Source: Anaerolineae bacterium
GTDB lineage: Bacteria; Chloroflexota; Anaerolineae; Anaerolineales; UBA4823
Reading direction: 5' to 3'
NCBI GenBank assembly: GCA_003327455.1
Contig: QOQU01000004.1
Coordinates: 1-64,000 of the forward strand
DNA: 64,000 nt
The notes below the pieces were generated by a model. That model worked only from the letters and a program-made list of their open reading frames with translations. It ran no database searches and had not been told where the DNA came from. This document shows positions 25,820 through 35,473 of this stretch, in pieces. The first letter of the stretch is position 1. Each line of letters starts with the position of its first letter. Both the position numbers and the translations under genes were made by a program.

Positions 25820-27614
25820 TTACGGGCAGGTGTAGGGGTTATAACTGCCGTCGTACACCTGGAAGCAGGTGCACGTGCCGCCGATGCGGTTGAGGCCGCC
25901 GTCCAGTTGGCTGACGGCAAGGTAGAGGGTGCCGTCAGTCTCTCTTATCGCGGCCGAGCTACCCTTAAAACGGCAGGAATCCGCCCGCACTGTACCACCT
26001 AACGTGTAGAGGCCGTAATTGGATGTGCCGTTCTCCCCAAATGCAAAGGCGCCCTGCACGGTCAGGTCGCCGATGTTGTTTATCCCGCTTGTCTGGATGC
26101 CGCCCTGCGCGGTGAAGGAGCCGCCGTAGACCCGGGCCACAGAACTTACCACTTCGTTTCTCAGCCCCTGGTTATTGGTGGTTCCTCCCCACGCCTGCGC
26201 CGTCACGTCGTGGGCCTCCAGGACGGCGCCGTTGAAGTTGTGAATCGCCCAGGCCTGGGTTCCCCCCGCCGCATTGGCGGTGAAAGAGCCGCCGCGCAGG
26301 ATGGCCCCCCCGCCAGTGCTGTTATGGAAAGCCACCGCTACACTGGTTGCATTTTCTCCCTGCGCTGTCACTCCCTCAGCTTCCAGGTGAGCAGCATCGT
26401 TGTAGATGCCGTAGGCAGAGTGTCCTCCGCTACCCAGGAAGAAGCCACCCTGTAGAAGGACGGTGGGAAGGGTGTCGCTTTCCAGGCCGATGTTGGTGGT
26501 GCTGGCATCCAAACCGCTGGCACGCACGTCCGCTGCACCCAGGAAGGTGCCCATACCCCCGTATACCCGGATGCCATAAACGTTGGTGCCTCCAGAGGCG
26601 GTGAACGTCCCGCCGTGTAGCGTGACTTCCGGTCCACCATCCGGACTGGCCGTGACGCGGAGGCCGACATTGTCACCGCCGGTCTTGCCCGCAAAGGCTG
26701 TGACGTTTTCCAGCATAATTTGGGTGTCGCCGGTCAGGTAGATGGCAGTGTTGGAGGTTCCGTTGCCGCCAGCTGCCACATACACATCAGAGATCTCAAC
26801 CCCCGTTACGCTGTTGGCATAGATGCCATAGTTCGTCCCAACATCGCTGTGAATGATGGCTCAGGTCGCGCAAACTGGTGTCGCTTGCCAGTTCCACTGC
26901 CTTTGCTTCGTTGTACGGAAGGTCAGCCTGGATAAAGGTCAGCCCCTGCCCGGCTCCTTGCAGGTGGACATTGGGCTTCAATTTTACAGCCTCGTTGTAC
27001 GTGCCAGGAGCCACCCAGATCAGGATGGGATTGCCGGACGGCGGTGTCCCTGAGATGCTATTGATGGCTGCCTGGATGGAGGTGAAGTCGCCGTTGCTCT
27101 TGGCAACGACGATAACTCTGCCGGGCGGCGCAGCGTGCTGCGCCTGTAGCGCATACGGCACGGCGGCAATGCGCGTATCGGGCGTCAGGCGCGTGAAGGC
27201 ACCACTGGAGGTGGAGCGGAACCAGACGCGCAGGTAGCGATCGTAGCCGGAAAAGACATCCGCCGTCAGTTGCTGGGTCATCCCGGTAAGCGAGGTATCT
27301 CCCAGCAGGACGGTAAAGAGACCGTTGCTGACCGGCAACTGTACTGCGTTGGTCGGCTCGCTGCCGCCGCTGCTCGTGCCATCGTTGGACCAGTACGTGG
27401 TGTCCCCGGTGATGTTGACAACGGCGAACTTGAAGTAACCCGTGCCGCTGAAGGGAACGCCGCTCACCTGCACTCGCCCCTGGTAAGAGACGATGGTTGG
27501 CGCTGTGCTACCCTGCGGCTCCAGCGGTGCACTTTCCGGCGCGGCCCGGCTCAGCAGGATGCCACCCAATACCAGGTTCATTACAATCAGAAGCGAGATA
27601 AATTTCTTTTCCAT
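25820..27614 (-). pseudogene. secreted right-handed beta-helix protein, frameshifted
   Basis: Two adjoining minus-strand frames make one protein. The first (27614-26796) has a signal peptide, an SYQGRVxxxG beta domain ending TPDTRIAAVPYALQAQ, and the start of a pectate-lyase-like helix. The second (to 25820) continues with many beta-helix repeats (GGSFTA, GGTFTA, ASG) and a Cys-containing end GGTCTCFQVYDG. The frames join smoothly if one base is dropped near 26857-26860, after DLS. The product is a surface or secreted adhesin or glycan-binding protein. The break could be real decay or a sequencing error. Confidence 0.75.
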
Positions 27615-27893
27615 CTTTCCTTAACCTGTTTCCTGTTCAAACAAAGGGAAATCTACTGAGATGAGCATCTCACAAAAAGATGTCAGAGATCAAGAGAAAA
27701 AATTCTCTAACCCGGAAAGAAAAATTTACTCTTCTGGTGAAGGTTTTACTGGGGAGCGTTCATGGAGTTATCAACGCTTCACAAGTCCCCCTGGGTCCAT
27801 AACTCTCGCCGGTGTCGCACACTGGGGTTGCAAGCCTCTGACTTGCCTTCTACAGGAGCCCAACGCTTGACTAGCGCACAGGCAAAAAGCTCC

Positions 27894-27925
27894 CCGGGCA
27901 AGGAGACTTTTCTCTCCTTGCCCGG
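27894..27925 (-). terminator. intrinsic terminator of the TetR-led operon
   Basis: CCGGGCAAGGAGA (27894-27906), loop CTTTTC, and TCTCCTTGCCCGG (27913-27925) form a perfect 13-bp stem; on the minus strand it is followed by a T-rich run (CTTTTTG). It lies 24 bases after the M20 peptidase stop. The remaining bases up to 27614 hold no gene I can support. Confidence 0.9.
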
Positions 27926-27948
27926 TAGAGGCGAACTTTATCTCTCGC

Positions 27949-29385
27949 CTAGTTCTCGGCGCTGTCTCGGTTTGCACCGTTTAGACCGCGCTCCTTCCCG
28001 GCCAGCTCCTCGAGCAGGTAGATCACGCTGTGCACCCCTTTGCGGAATTGTGAAAGGGAGATGCTTTCATTGACGCCATGTGTGTTATCCTGTGGTAAAC
28101 CATAGCCAGTCAGCAGGATATGGGGATGCAGGCGTTCTTGCAAAATGTTCAGGATGGGGATGGAACCACCGCCGCGCACAAAGCGCGGCGGGGCACCAAA
28201 GGCGCGTTGGAGCGCCTTTTCTCCCGCCTGAATTAGAGGCGCATCCAGGTCAACGGTTGCCGGGTTAGCCTTCCCCCAAAAGTGCACTTCCATTCTGACC
28301 GTGGGAGGTGCTTGCTTGAGCAAGTACTCACTCACCAGCTTGCCGATGACCTGTGGGTCCTGATCTGGTACCAGCCGAAAGCTGAGCTTTGCCGTTGCCC
28401 TGGCAGGGATAACCGTTTTGATTCCGCTGCCACAATAACCGCCGCAGATGCCATGAACCTCAAAGGTCGGGCGGGAACTGATGCGCGCCTTAAGCGGATA
28501 GCCTGATTCACCTGCCAGAGCGGGTGCACCCGTAATCGCCAGCCCCATCTCGTCGTTGATTGGTATCTCTTCCAAAAGAGCCTGCTCGCGCTCGCTAAGC
28601 GGACGGACGGCGTCATAAAAACCGGGCACTAAAATCCGCCGCGTTTCACCATCCTGGATGGAAGCCAGCAAGCGGACGAGGACATTCAGGGGGTTTTCCA
28701 CTCCCCCACCATACGTACCCGAATGCAGGTCGTGGGTGGGTCCGCTCAGGGCAACTTCGACCGTGCAATTGCCGCGCGTGCCGTACATAATCAACGGCAC
28801 CTGGGGGTGCAGGGCATCCATATCGGCGATCAGGATGCCATCGCATTTCAGGCGCTGCTGATTTCTCTCCAAAAAAGCTGCCAGATGCACGCTCATTGAT
28901 TCTTCTTCCCCTTCGATGAGAGCTTTCAGATTGAGCGGGCTGCTGCCATAGCCTTTGAGACAGGCTTCGACAGCGCACAGGATCGCCCAAAACTGACCTT
29001 TATCGTCGCTGGCGCCGCGTGCATACAATCTCTCCTCCTCGATATGCGGCTCGAAAGGCGGATGTAGCCACTGCTCGGGCGCCTCGGCTGGAACGACATC
29101 ATAGTGTCCGTAAAGCAGCAGGGTCGGGGCGTTTTCGCCTGCGCCCAGCCATTCGGCGTAGATCAGCGGCGGTCCATCCTCGAAGCGGATTAACTCAACC
29201 GTTTCCCAACCCATACACTGAATCTCTTCTTTGAGCCAGTGCGCGCACTCCTCAAAATTCGCTTTTCGTTGGGCGTATTCAGCGGAGACCGTGGGAAAGC
29301 GGGTTAGATGACTCAGCTTTGCGATGGAGTCTGCGGCATGGGCTTCGAAATACTGGATGGCAATCTCTGCAAAAACCGCTTCCAT
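27949..29385 (-). CDS. M20-family dipeptidase
   Basis: A 478-residue cytosolic zinc peptidase of the M20 (ArgE/DapE/PepV) family. Metal ligands are visible in LLYGHYDVVPAE (His), RGASDDKGQFWA (Asp) and EGEEESMS (Glu pair, general base). The middle dimerisation domain is present, and HGVNESIS carries the last His ligand. It likely hydrolyses dipeptides or N-acyl amino acids. It is last in the five-gene TetR-led operon, 13 bases after the transporter, suggesting that imported peptides are cut here. Confidence 0.88.
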   Translation of the reverse strand: MEAVFAEIAIQYFEAHAADSIAKLSHLTRFPTVSAEYAQRKANFEECAHWLKEEIQCMGWETVELIRFEDGPPLIYAEWLGAGENAPTLLLYGHYDVVPAEAPEQWLHPPFEPHIEEERLYARGASDDKGQFWAILCAVEACLKGYGSSPLNLKALIEGEEESMSVHLAAFLERNQQRLKCDGILIADMDALHPQVPLIMYGTRGNCTVEVALSGPTHDLHSGTYGGGVENPLNVLVRLLASIQDGETRRILVPGFYDAVRPLSEREQALLEEIPINDEMGLAITGAPALAGESGYPLKARISSRPTFEVHGICGGYCGSGIKTVIPARATAKLSFRLVPDQDPQVIGKLVSEYLLKQAPPTVRMEVHFWGKANPATVDLDAPLIQAGEKALQRAFGAPPRFVRGGGSIPILNILQERLHPHILLTGYGLPQDNTHGVNESISLSQFRKGVHSVIYLLEELAGKERGLNGANRDSAEN

Positions 29386-29398
29386 GGAAAGCCCCTCT

Positions 29399-30730
29399 CT
29401 ACGCCGGTGACAACTGGACGGATCTGGCTGCTTCGCGCCCCAACGGGTATTTCCATAACCACCAACTGCTCAGCAAAATGGAGAGGATCGGCGTGATTCC
29501 GATCAGGAAACGGATGCCCCAGATGGCGCTGGCGGTTTGTTCGGCGGCGCCAGCCACATAACCGCTCAAGGAAAAGACTGTGGCAAAGAAAACCCCCTGC
29601 ATCGAAAAAGCAGCCTTGACGATGCCACCGTTCATGCCAAAGAAAATCCCTTCGCGCCGTAAACCATGCCGGCGGGCGTCGTCATCGATAATCTCTGATA
29701 GCATGGGCAGGGGCAGGATCATATAACCCGCCAGACCGGGTGCAACCAGGGTGGTGCCGAGCAATCCCGTGTAAAAATCTGTGGCGAATGTGATGGTCAG
29801 CAAGCCAGGCACAAAAACCGCATTGGCAAGCAACCACGACTTGCGGTAGCCCAGGCGCGGCACGATCTTTTGCCAGACCAACAAGAGCGGCACGCACAGG
29901 ATAAACGCCGTCCCCAGCAGAATCGCCTCCTGATCTCCCGCGCCGAGCGTGACGCCGAAGACCTGCCCTTTCCCCTGAATCCCCAGCGCATATTTACGCC
30001 AAAAGGGTAAGGTTGCCCCTAAGATCAGGAAAACGTATTCTTTCATCAGGTTGAAGCCGACAAAGTAGCGAAAAGCTTGGTTGCCGAGCACGATCTTGAG
30101 CGATTCCAAGATGCCGGGCACCCTTTCATCCTCGGGAATCGCCCCTTCGCGCACGTAGACTACCGTGATCAGATAGCCAATGGCGATCAGGGCGCCGATG
30201 ATCGCGCCCATCCAGACAAAACCCAGGTTTTCGGAGAGGATGGGGGCAGCGATATAGGACAGGAGCAAGCCGATCACTGCCAGCGACTCGCGCCAGGTGG
30301 AGAGATCGACGCGGTCTTTCAAGGCGGGCGCGACAATGGGGAATAACGAGTTGTAGGCGATGATGGTAATTGTATAAAGCGTATCAAAAATGAAGAGCAG
30401 GATGAAAAAGTAGGCTGCCATCAGCCAGGGGTTGTGTTTGGGAGGTGTCCAGAGGAAAAAGAAGGATAAGCCCAATGGGATGGCGCCGAATAAAATGTAT
30501 GGCACGCGTCGCCCCAGCGGCGTGCGGGTGCGGTCTGAGACCTGCCCCATGAGCGGGTCGTTGATCATGTTCCAGATGCCATAGAGCGTCCAAACCGTGC
30601 CGGCGATGGCGGCATTCAGTCCCAGAATATCGATATAAAAGAACTGGACGCGATTGCCTAAAACCTGATAGGCAACCGTATTGGCAAAATTGCCGAAGGC
30701 AAAGGTGAAAAATCTTAAGTTTCTTTTCAT
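29399..30730 (-). CDS. GPH-family (MFS) cation symporter
   Basis: A 443-residue transporter with 12 predicted helices. The signature NDPLMGQVSDRTRTPLGRR after helix 2 is typical of glycoside-pentoside-hexuronide:cation symporters. The solute is often a sugar or glucuronide. Here the neighbouring genes are amino-acid and peptide enzymes, so the solute may be an amino-acid derivative. The start ATG at 30730 is preceded by AGGAGG. Confidence 0.85.
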   Translation of the reverse strand: MKRNLRFFTFAFGNFANTVAYQVLGNRVQFFYIDILGLNAAIAGTVWTLYGIWNMINDPLMGQVSDRTRTPLGRRVPYILFGAIPLGLSFFFLWTPPKHNPWLMAAYFFILLFIFDTLYTITIIAYNSLFPIVAPALKDRVDLSTWRESLAVIGLLLSYIAAPILSENLGFVWMGAIIGALIAIGYLITVVYVREGAIPEDERVPGILESLKIVLGNQAFRYFVGFNLMKEYVFLILGATLPFWRKYALGIQGKGQVFGVTLGAGDQEAILLGTAFILCVPLLLVWQKIVPRLGYRKSWLLANAVFVPGLLTITFATDFYTGLLGTTLVAPGLAGYMILPLPMLSEIIDDDARRHGLRREGIFFGMNGGIVKAAFSMQGVFFATVFSLSGYVAGAAEQTASAIWGIRFLIGITPILSILLSSWWLWKYPLGREAARSVQLSPA

Positions 30731-30754
30731 CGCTGTTCCTCCTTATAATGAAAA

Positions 30755-32182
30755 CTAACGATAGAGTTGATTAAAGAATTCGACCAGGAATTGGGATTGC
30801 ACCTCCTCGGGCATGGCTTCTAACAGGGTGTTGACCAGAGCCATCTCGCGAGGTAGATTGCCATTCTCCATTCCCACCAGGGCAGCCGCTCTTTCAAACA
30901 GGTTGGGGGATTTCTCCTCGATCAATCGCTTTAATTCGGCGATCAGGGGCTCGCTCTGGAGGGGCGGTTTGGCGCTGACCTCGGCTACGCTCTGGCGCAG
31001 GGCGAGCAGAAATTCGTCAACCCGTTTGACATTCCCGTAATTGACGGAGATATGGATATTGCGCGGCGCGTTGGGCTTCGTAAACTGGGGTTGAACTGTC
31101 CAGCCCCGCTGTGCCATGGCGTCCACCACCTGGAAAAGATTGATTGATTGGGAGGTGAAGGCGAACAGGCACATATCCGGTTTTCCCATCACCCGCAGAT
31201 CGGCAATGGTCTCAACCCCTGCGATCATTTGCGCCGTGGCTTCCTGGACAGCAGAGACGATCTTGCGGTAGCCCTCCTGCCCGAGAAAGTTCAGCACAGC
31301 CCAGGCACCTGCCGCCGGCCCACCGCTGCGGGTGCTGAGAATAGTGGGATTGATCAGCGTGTAGCAGGTGGTGCGGGTGGAAGTGAAGATTTGGTAGCGG
31401 CGCAACTCTGGCGTGCGGTACATGATGACCGAAGCCTGTTTGGGACAATAGCCAAATTTATGCAAATCGGTCGAAATCGAGGTCACGCCCGGCACCGTCC
31501 AATCGAAGGGAGGAACATCGTAGCCCAACTGGCGCATAAAGGAGAGATGAATTCCTCCCACACAGGCATCCACATGAAAGAGAAGGTCATGTTCCTGCGC
31601 CAAAGCTCCCACTTCGGCAATGGGATCGATCACCCCCTGCGAGTATGCCGGGGCAGAAGCAACCAGCAGGATGGTATTGGGTGAGATGGCTTTGCGCATT
31701 GCCTCCACATCGAGGCGAAAGGTGTTTGGATCAAAAGGAACCATAACGACCTTCAAGCCAAAATACTGCGCCGCTTTGTGGAAGGCATGATGGGCTGTCT
31801 GGCAGAGCACCATCTCCGGTTCTTGGATGTGGGGTTTATGGACTCTGGCGTAATCTCGGGCGGTTTTAACCGCTAACAGGATGCTCTCCGTTCCCCCGGT
31901 GGTAAAGTTGCCAACCACCCGCTCATCGCCGCGCAGCAAATGGATTACCATGCGCACAACCTCGTTCTCAAGCTTCAAAACGCTGGGAAAAGCAGTGGGG
32001 TCGAGTCCGTTTTCGACCAGATAGGTCAGATATGCCTGCCGCCCGATTTCCATGGCGGCTTCGCCTGGATCGTACACATAGGCGTACATTCGCCCCTCTT
32101 TCCAGTTCATGTCGTAGGTTTTGATGGCGTTGAGGGTGGCAAAGATTTGCTCAGGGGGTAATCCCTTTTCGGGTATTTGCAT
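30755..32182 (-). CDS. group II PLP decarboxylase / sphingosine-1-phosphate lyase-like
   Basis: A 475-residue PLP enzyme. The PLP Lys is in STDLHKFGYCPKQAS, the pyridine-binding Asp in HVDACVGG, and the phosphate site in NFTTGGTESILLA. Family members are glutamate/tyrosine decarboxylases and bacterial sphingosine-1-phosphate lyases. Bacterial S1P lyases usually have an N-terminal helix; none is obvious here. The ATG at 32182 has AGGAGG eight bases upstream, so the frame open to 32242 is not used. Substrate unknown. Confidence 0.82.
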   Translation of the reverse strand: MQIPEKGLPPEQIFATLNAIKTYDMNWKEGRMYAYVYDPGEAAMEIGRQAYLTYLVENGLDPTAFPSVLKLENEVVRMVIHLLRGDERVVGNFTTGGTESILLAVKTARDYARVHKPHIQEPEMVLCQTAHHAFHKAAQYFGLKVVMVPFDPNTFRLDVEAMRKAISPNTILLVASAPAYSQGVIDPIAEVGALAQEHDLLFHVDACVGGIHLSFMRQLGYDVPPFDWTVPGVTSISTDLHKFGYCPKQASVIMYRTPELRRYQIFTSTRTTCYTLINPTILSTRSGGPAAGAWAVLNFLGQEGYRKIVSAVQEATAQMIAGVETIADLRVMGKPDMCLFAFTSQSINLFQVVDAMAQRGWTVQPQFTKPNAPRNIHISVNYGNVKRVDEFLLALRQSVAEVSAKPPLQSEPLIAELKRLIEEKSPNLFERAAALVGMENGNLPREMALVNTLLEAMPEEVQSQFLVEFFNQLYR

Positions 32183-32298
32183 GGCTTGCACCTCCTTTTT
32201 CAAAAGTCGTGACAGAAAAGGCGTGCCTCCGCCTTTCAGCATCCAACACGATTTGTTTTTAGAAACTCGACCGCAACAATGAAACTGGGTTGGTCACT

Positions 32299-33516
32299 CT
32301 ATAAAAAGGCTTTCCCTTCGCCTCGGTAGGTTGGCACGCAACCCACGATTTGGTACCCTTGAATCAGGTACAACTCATTGAATCGCTCACAGAGTTCGCC
32401 TGCCTTGGCATGTTGAAAGATGACCGGATCGCCCAAAGAGAGAGGAACACAGTTGACGGGCAGCCGCAAGGGGGTCTGGACTTCACCTGCCCCTTCGAGA
32501 GAGGTGAGTTGCAATCCCTCTGGCAAGACCGGGCGGGGCAGTTTATCAGCACCACTCGCCCCCGAAGCCACATACCCTCCGCCCTGACAGGTCACCATCC
32601 CTGGCGCCGGGCGGCGGACAACCTGAAGGGCGAAAAAGGCGGCGGGTTGATAGTGGACTTCACGAAAGTGTTGAAATAAGGCCGAACAATAAAAGCCGGA
32701 CCCCACCGTGACCTCGCTCACGCTGGGGTCGGAAAGCGTTGAGACCAGACTGCCCGAGCCGCCGCCGTTGACGACTTCGAGTTGTGCTCCCGCCTCTCTG
32801 AGGGCAGCCACGATGGCCTGCCGTCGTCTGCGTAGATCGCGGCGGGCAAGCCCTTTGAGCAGGCGCGTCAAGGCGTTCTTGAGCGGTTTGCCGGGCAGAG
32901 CGTCGCCCACCCCGGCAATATGCCCTTCATACCCCATCAGGGCGTTCAGGTGCAGGTTGGGCAGGGTGCGGATCGCCTCCCACAGCTCGCGGGCCTGTTT
33001 GACGGTGCGAATCGGGCTTCGTCGTAAGCCCAGGTGAAGGCTGGGGAGGCCTAACGGGCGATAAGCGAGATCGATCTCCAGGCAAAGGTCAAGGGTTACC
33101 CGAGCAGCCTGCGCAGCCTGAGCGTAGCGGCTGGCTTGCTCGAGGTCATCGACCATCATGGAAACCCGTTTGCCCTGGCGAGCGAGCTGCACCCAAAGCT
33201 CCAGATCAGTTCTTTGGACCGAAGGATAGGCAATAATGAAGTCGTCGTAACCTTTTGCGGCGAGCCAGGCTGTCTCTTCAACAGTAAAGGTCAGGCAGCC
33301 CCGATAGGTTTGCCCGCCAAGCTGAAAAATGCGCTGGAGTAAAGGTTCGCAACGGATCGATTTTGTCCCGACACGGATGGTTTTTCCCCACTTTTTGGCG
33401 AGGCGGGCTGCGTATTCGATGTTAGCGTCGAAGGCATCTAAGTCAACGTAGGCAAGAGGTAGGGGCTTCCCCTGGATTGCTTCTCGGTAACGGGAGTAAA
33501 GCGGATCGAGATGCAT
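32299..33516 (-). CDS. D-threonine aldolase / amino-acid deaminase-like PLP enzyme
   Basis: A 405-residue fold-type III enzyme: an alanine-racemase-like TIM barrel (about 15-260; the PLP Lys is in IRVGTKSIRC) and a D-serine-dehydratase-like C-terminal domain (about 285-395) with FQHAKAGELCERFNE near the usual Zn site. It probably acts on a D-amino acid or related hydroxy-amino acid by aldol cleavage or deamination. It begins three bases after the TetR gene stop, so the two are cotranscribed. Confidence 0.78.
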   Translation of the reverse strand: MHLDPLYSRYREAIQGKPLPLAYVDLDAFDANIEYAARLAKKWGKTIRVGTKSIRCEPLLQRIFQLGGQTYRGCLTFTVEETAWLAAKGYDDFIIAYPSVQRTDLELWVQLARQGKRVSMMVDDLEQASRYAQAAQAARVTLDLCLEIDLAYRPLGLPSLHLGLRRSPIRTVKQARELWEAIRTLPNLHLNALMGYEGHIAGVGDALPGKPLKNALTRLLKGLARRDLRRRRQAIVAALREAGAQLEVVNGGGSGSLVSTLSDPSVSEVTVGSGFYCSALFQHFREVHYQPAAFFALQVVRRPAPGMVTCQGGGYVASGASGADKLPRPVLPEGLQLTSLEGAGEVQTPLRLPVNCVPLSLGDPVIFQHAKAGELCERFNELYLIQGYQIVGCVPTYRGEGKAFL

Positions 33517-33519
33517 GGC

Positions 33520-34185
33520 TCAGGTTTCGGATGGCCCGCTTTGAAAACCCAACAACTCGCAATAGATCAGGCGCACAAATTGCCGAAATTGAGCCACCTG
33601 ATGGGGGTCAGAGGGTTTTTCGAAGCGCGCCTGGTAGGTGAGTTGACCGAAGCCGATATAGCCGTAGTGCAACCAGGTAAAGCTATGGACGATCATAGAA
33701 AGGTTTGGGAAGCGGGGTTTGATCACCCCGGCAGCGGCCGCCCGAGCCAGCAGATCTTCGACCTGTTGATAGAGGGGGGCAGAGTAGGAAAATTCGATCT
33801 CTTCGGTTTTTTCCGGTTTCTCCAGCCAGCGGCGCGTCCATAAACGAACGATGTCTGGATTGTTCAGGCTGCGATCGAGCAGGGCATCGATCAGGCGGAA
33901 AACCAGCTCTTGAAAGGCTTTCGCGTCATGGATCACGTGCTCATCGGCTTGGTCGATGATCTGACGGATCAGACGCTCTTCTTCTAAGAATTGGCGCTGG
34001 AAGACGCGCCGATAGAGTTCGTCTTTACTCTGGACATGATAGTACAGGGTGGCAACGCTGATGCCAATTTCTTGGGCGAGGGCACGAATGCTGGTGCCGT
34101 GGTAGCCATAGCGGGCGAAATAGGTGGTAGCGACTTCCAGGATTTGCTCCGCGGTTGAGGAGGGAGGCGTTAAATTTTCCGGCAT
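33520..34185 (-). CDS. TetR-family transcriptional regulator
   Basis: A 221-residue regulator. The N-terminal TetR helix-turn-helix (about 12-58) reads TTYFARYGYHGTSIRALAQE and GISVATLYYHVQSKDELY. The C-terminal ligand pocket (about 85-215) is family-variable. It heads the operon of PLP enzymes, transporter and peptidase. The palindrome CGAACGTTCG just upstream of its ATG is the likely autoregulatory operator. Confidence 0.9.
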   Translation of the reverse strand: MPENLTPPSSTAEQILEVATTYFARYGYHGTSIRALAQEIGISVATLYYHVQSKDELYRRVFQRQFLEEERLIRQIIDQADEHVIHDAKAFQELVFRLIDALLDRSLNNPDIVRLWTRRWLEKPEKTEEIEFSYSAPLYQQVEDLLARAAAAGVIKPRFPNLSMIVHSFTWLHYGYIGFGQLTYQARFEKPSDPHQVAQFRQFVRLIYCELLGFQSGPSET

Positions 34186-34196
34186 AGCTGCTATCT

Positions 34197-34210
34197 ATCG
34201 AACGTTCGTT
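34197..34210. promoter_or_regulatory. TetR operator palindrome
   Basis: The 10-bp palindrome CGAACGTTCG (34199-34208), with flanks ATCGAACGTTCGTT, lies 14 bases upstream of the TetR ATG. ACGAACGTTCGT-like palindromes are classic TetR/AcrR-type operators. Binding here would silence the whole minus-strand operon. Confidence 0.65.
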
Positions 34211-34401
34211 AGAGTTAATATAGCAAAAATAGAATTTAAAGTCAAGAGCAAATTTACTGCTGCGAAACTTCAGACAACCCAATTTACAATAGCCCGCAGT
34301 AGCCCAGGCTTTCAGCCTGATGAGATAGAACCCTGTAAAACCCTGTTCTTTGAGTAGAATGCCTTTCTGAGATTGAAAGATGAGCTAGAATAAAGATTGG
34401 A

Positions 34402-35076
34402 ATGACGTTCTCTTCAGCTCTCTCTCGACTGGCTCATTTTGAGTCTTTACCAGACGAGGTGAAAGAATCCCTCGAAAAAATTGCGGTTCGGCGAACCTTT
34501 TCAGCCGATCAGGTGATTTATCTGGAGGGCGAAGCGGCTGACTTTGTTTATCTCCTGGAAAAAGGTTGGGTTAGAGCGATCCGCCTCTCGCGCAAAGGGC
34601 GCGAACAGGCAATGTTGGTTTTACGGGCGGTCGATCTTTTTGGGGATATTGCTCTCTTTACCACCGGTTTCTATCCAGGCACTGTTATTGCCCTGGAAGA
34701 GTGCCTTGTCTGGGCGTTACCCTCATCGGGATTGTTAGAAATTCTGGATCGTTATCCCCATCTATCACAAGCCTTTGCGCGACATCTCGCTTTTCGCATC
34801 CTGCACCATCTTCAACTGGTGGAAGATCTCTCGTTACACAGCGTTGAAGCTCGTCTGGCAAGAACGCTGGCTCGTTATGCCGAGGAGCGAGAGGGACAAT
34901 GGGTTGTGCCGCGCCGCCCGTGGGCAACCTATGATGCCATGGCAATTCGATTGGGAACCGTGCGAGATGTGCTCAGTCGCGCTTTGAAAAACTTAGAAGG
35001 CAAGGGGTTCTTGAGGGTCGAAAAACAGCAAATCGTCCTCCTTCAAAAAGAAGAACTCGCGGAATACGAAGAATAA
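34402..35076 (+). CDS. Crp/Fnr-family transcriptional regulator
   Basis: A 224-residue activator/repressor with an N-terminal cyclic-nucleotide-binding-like beta-roll (about 18-120; VIYLEGEAADFVYLLEKGWV) and a C-terminal winged helix (about 150-220; RLGTVRDVLSRALKNLEGKG). There are no N-terminal Cys, so it is not a Fe-S FNR; it could sense heme/NO (Dnr-like), cAMP or another effector. It leads the 34-41 kb operon of unknown membrane proteins. The TGTGA-N6-TCACA site upstream of the DUF438 operon is a candidate target. Confidence 0.9.
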   Translation: MTFSSALSRLAHFESLPDEVKESLEKIAVRRTFSADQVIYLEGEAADFVYLLEKGWVRAIRLSRKGREQAMLVLRAVDLFGDIALFTTGFYPGTVIALEECLVWALPSSGLLEILDRYPHLSQAFARHLAFRILHHLQLVEDLSLHSVEARLARTLARYAEEREGQWVVPRRPWATYDAMAIRLGTVRDVLSRALKNLEGKGFLRVEKQQIVLLQKEELAEYEE

Positions 35077-35111
35077 GATTCCAATCCGACAAAAGTCTTA
35101 GACATCTTCCA

Positions 35112-35127
35112 ACTTTACCTGTAAAGT
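35112..35127. promoter_or_regulatory. palindrome ahead of BON gene
   Basis: ACTTTAC-CT-GTAAAGT is a 16-base inverted repeat in the 82-base gap between the Crp/Fnr gene and the BON gene, with a further half-site (GGTAAAG) ten bases on. Candidate operator, perhaps for internal initiation. Not a Crp consensus. Confidence 0.4.
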
Positions 35128-35158
35128 AAGGGTAAAGCGGAGATGGGATCTTTGGCGA

Positions 35159-35473
35159 ATGGGTAACATCAGAAACAATTCCACCGATCATGATTTGCAT
35201 GACCAGGTTCGGCGCGCCTTAGCCGCTCATCCGGAGTTAAGAGAAGCCGAAATTCGGGTTGGGACGGCAAATGGTTTTGTCCATTTAGCTGGAAAAGTAA
35301 GCTCGCTGTCTGTGTATCTGCTCATTGAGAGGATAGTCAAAGACATTCCAGGGATAAAGAGTGTGATCAATCGCATCGAAGCCCCGGGCGCTCCTTCTCC
35401 ATCCCGAAGTATCCATCTATCTCCGCAAAAATCTGAGGTTTTAAACCCCTCGACAAAGGAGAGTGAAAAATGA
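35159..35473 (+). CDS. BON-domain protein
   Basis: A 104-residue protein with one BON domain (about 10-78; LHDQVRRALAAHPELREAEI and GFVHLAGKVSSLSVYLLIERI). BON domains bind phospholipid or soluble ligands. No signal peptide, and the C-terminal 30 residues are Ser/Pro-rich. It overlaps the next membrane protein by four bases (ATGA), so it belongs to the operon. Start could be a few codons away; the ATG at 35159 has only a weak ribosome site. Confidence 0.75.
   Translation: MGNIRNNSTDHDLHDQVRRALAAHPELREAEIRVGTANGFVHLAGKVSSLSVYLLIERIVKDIPGIKSVINRIEAPGAPSPSRSIHLSPQKSEVLNPSTKESEK

Noticed and set aside
27661-27870. Short plus-strand frame in the gap after the beta-helix gene
   Set aside because: Low-complexity, no ribosome site, no similarity recognised.
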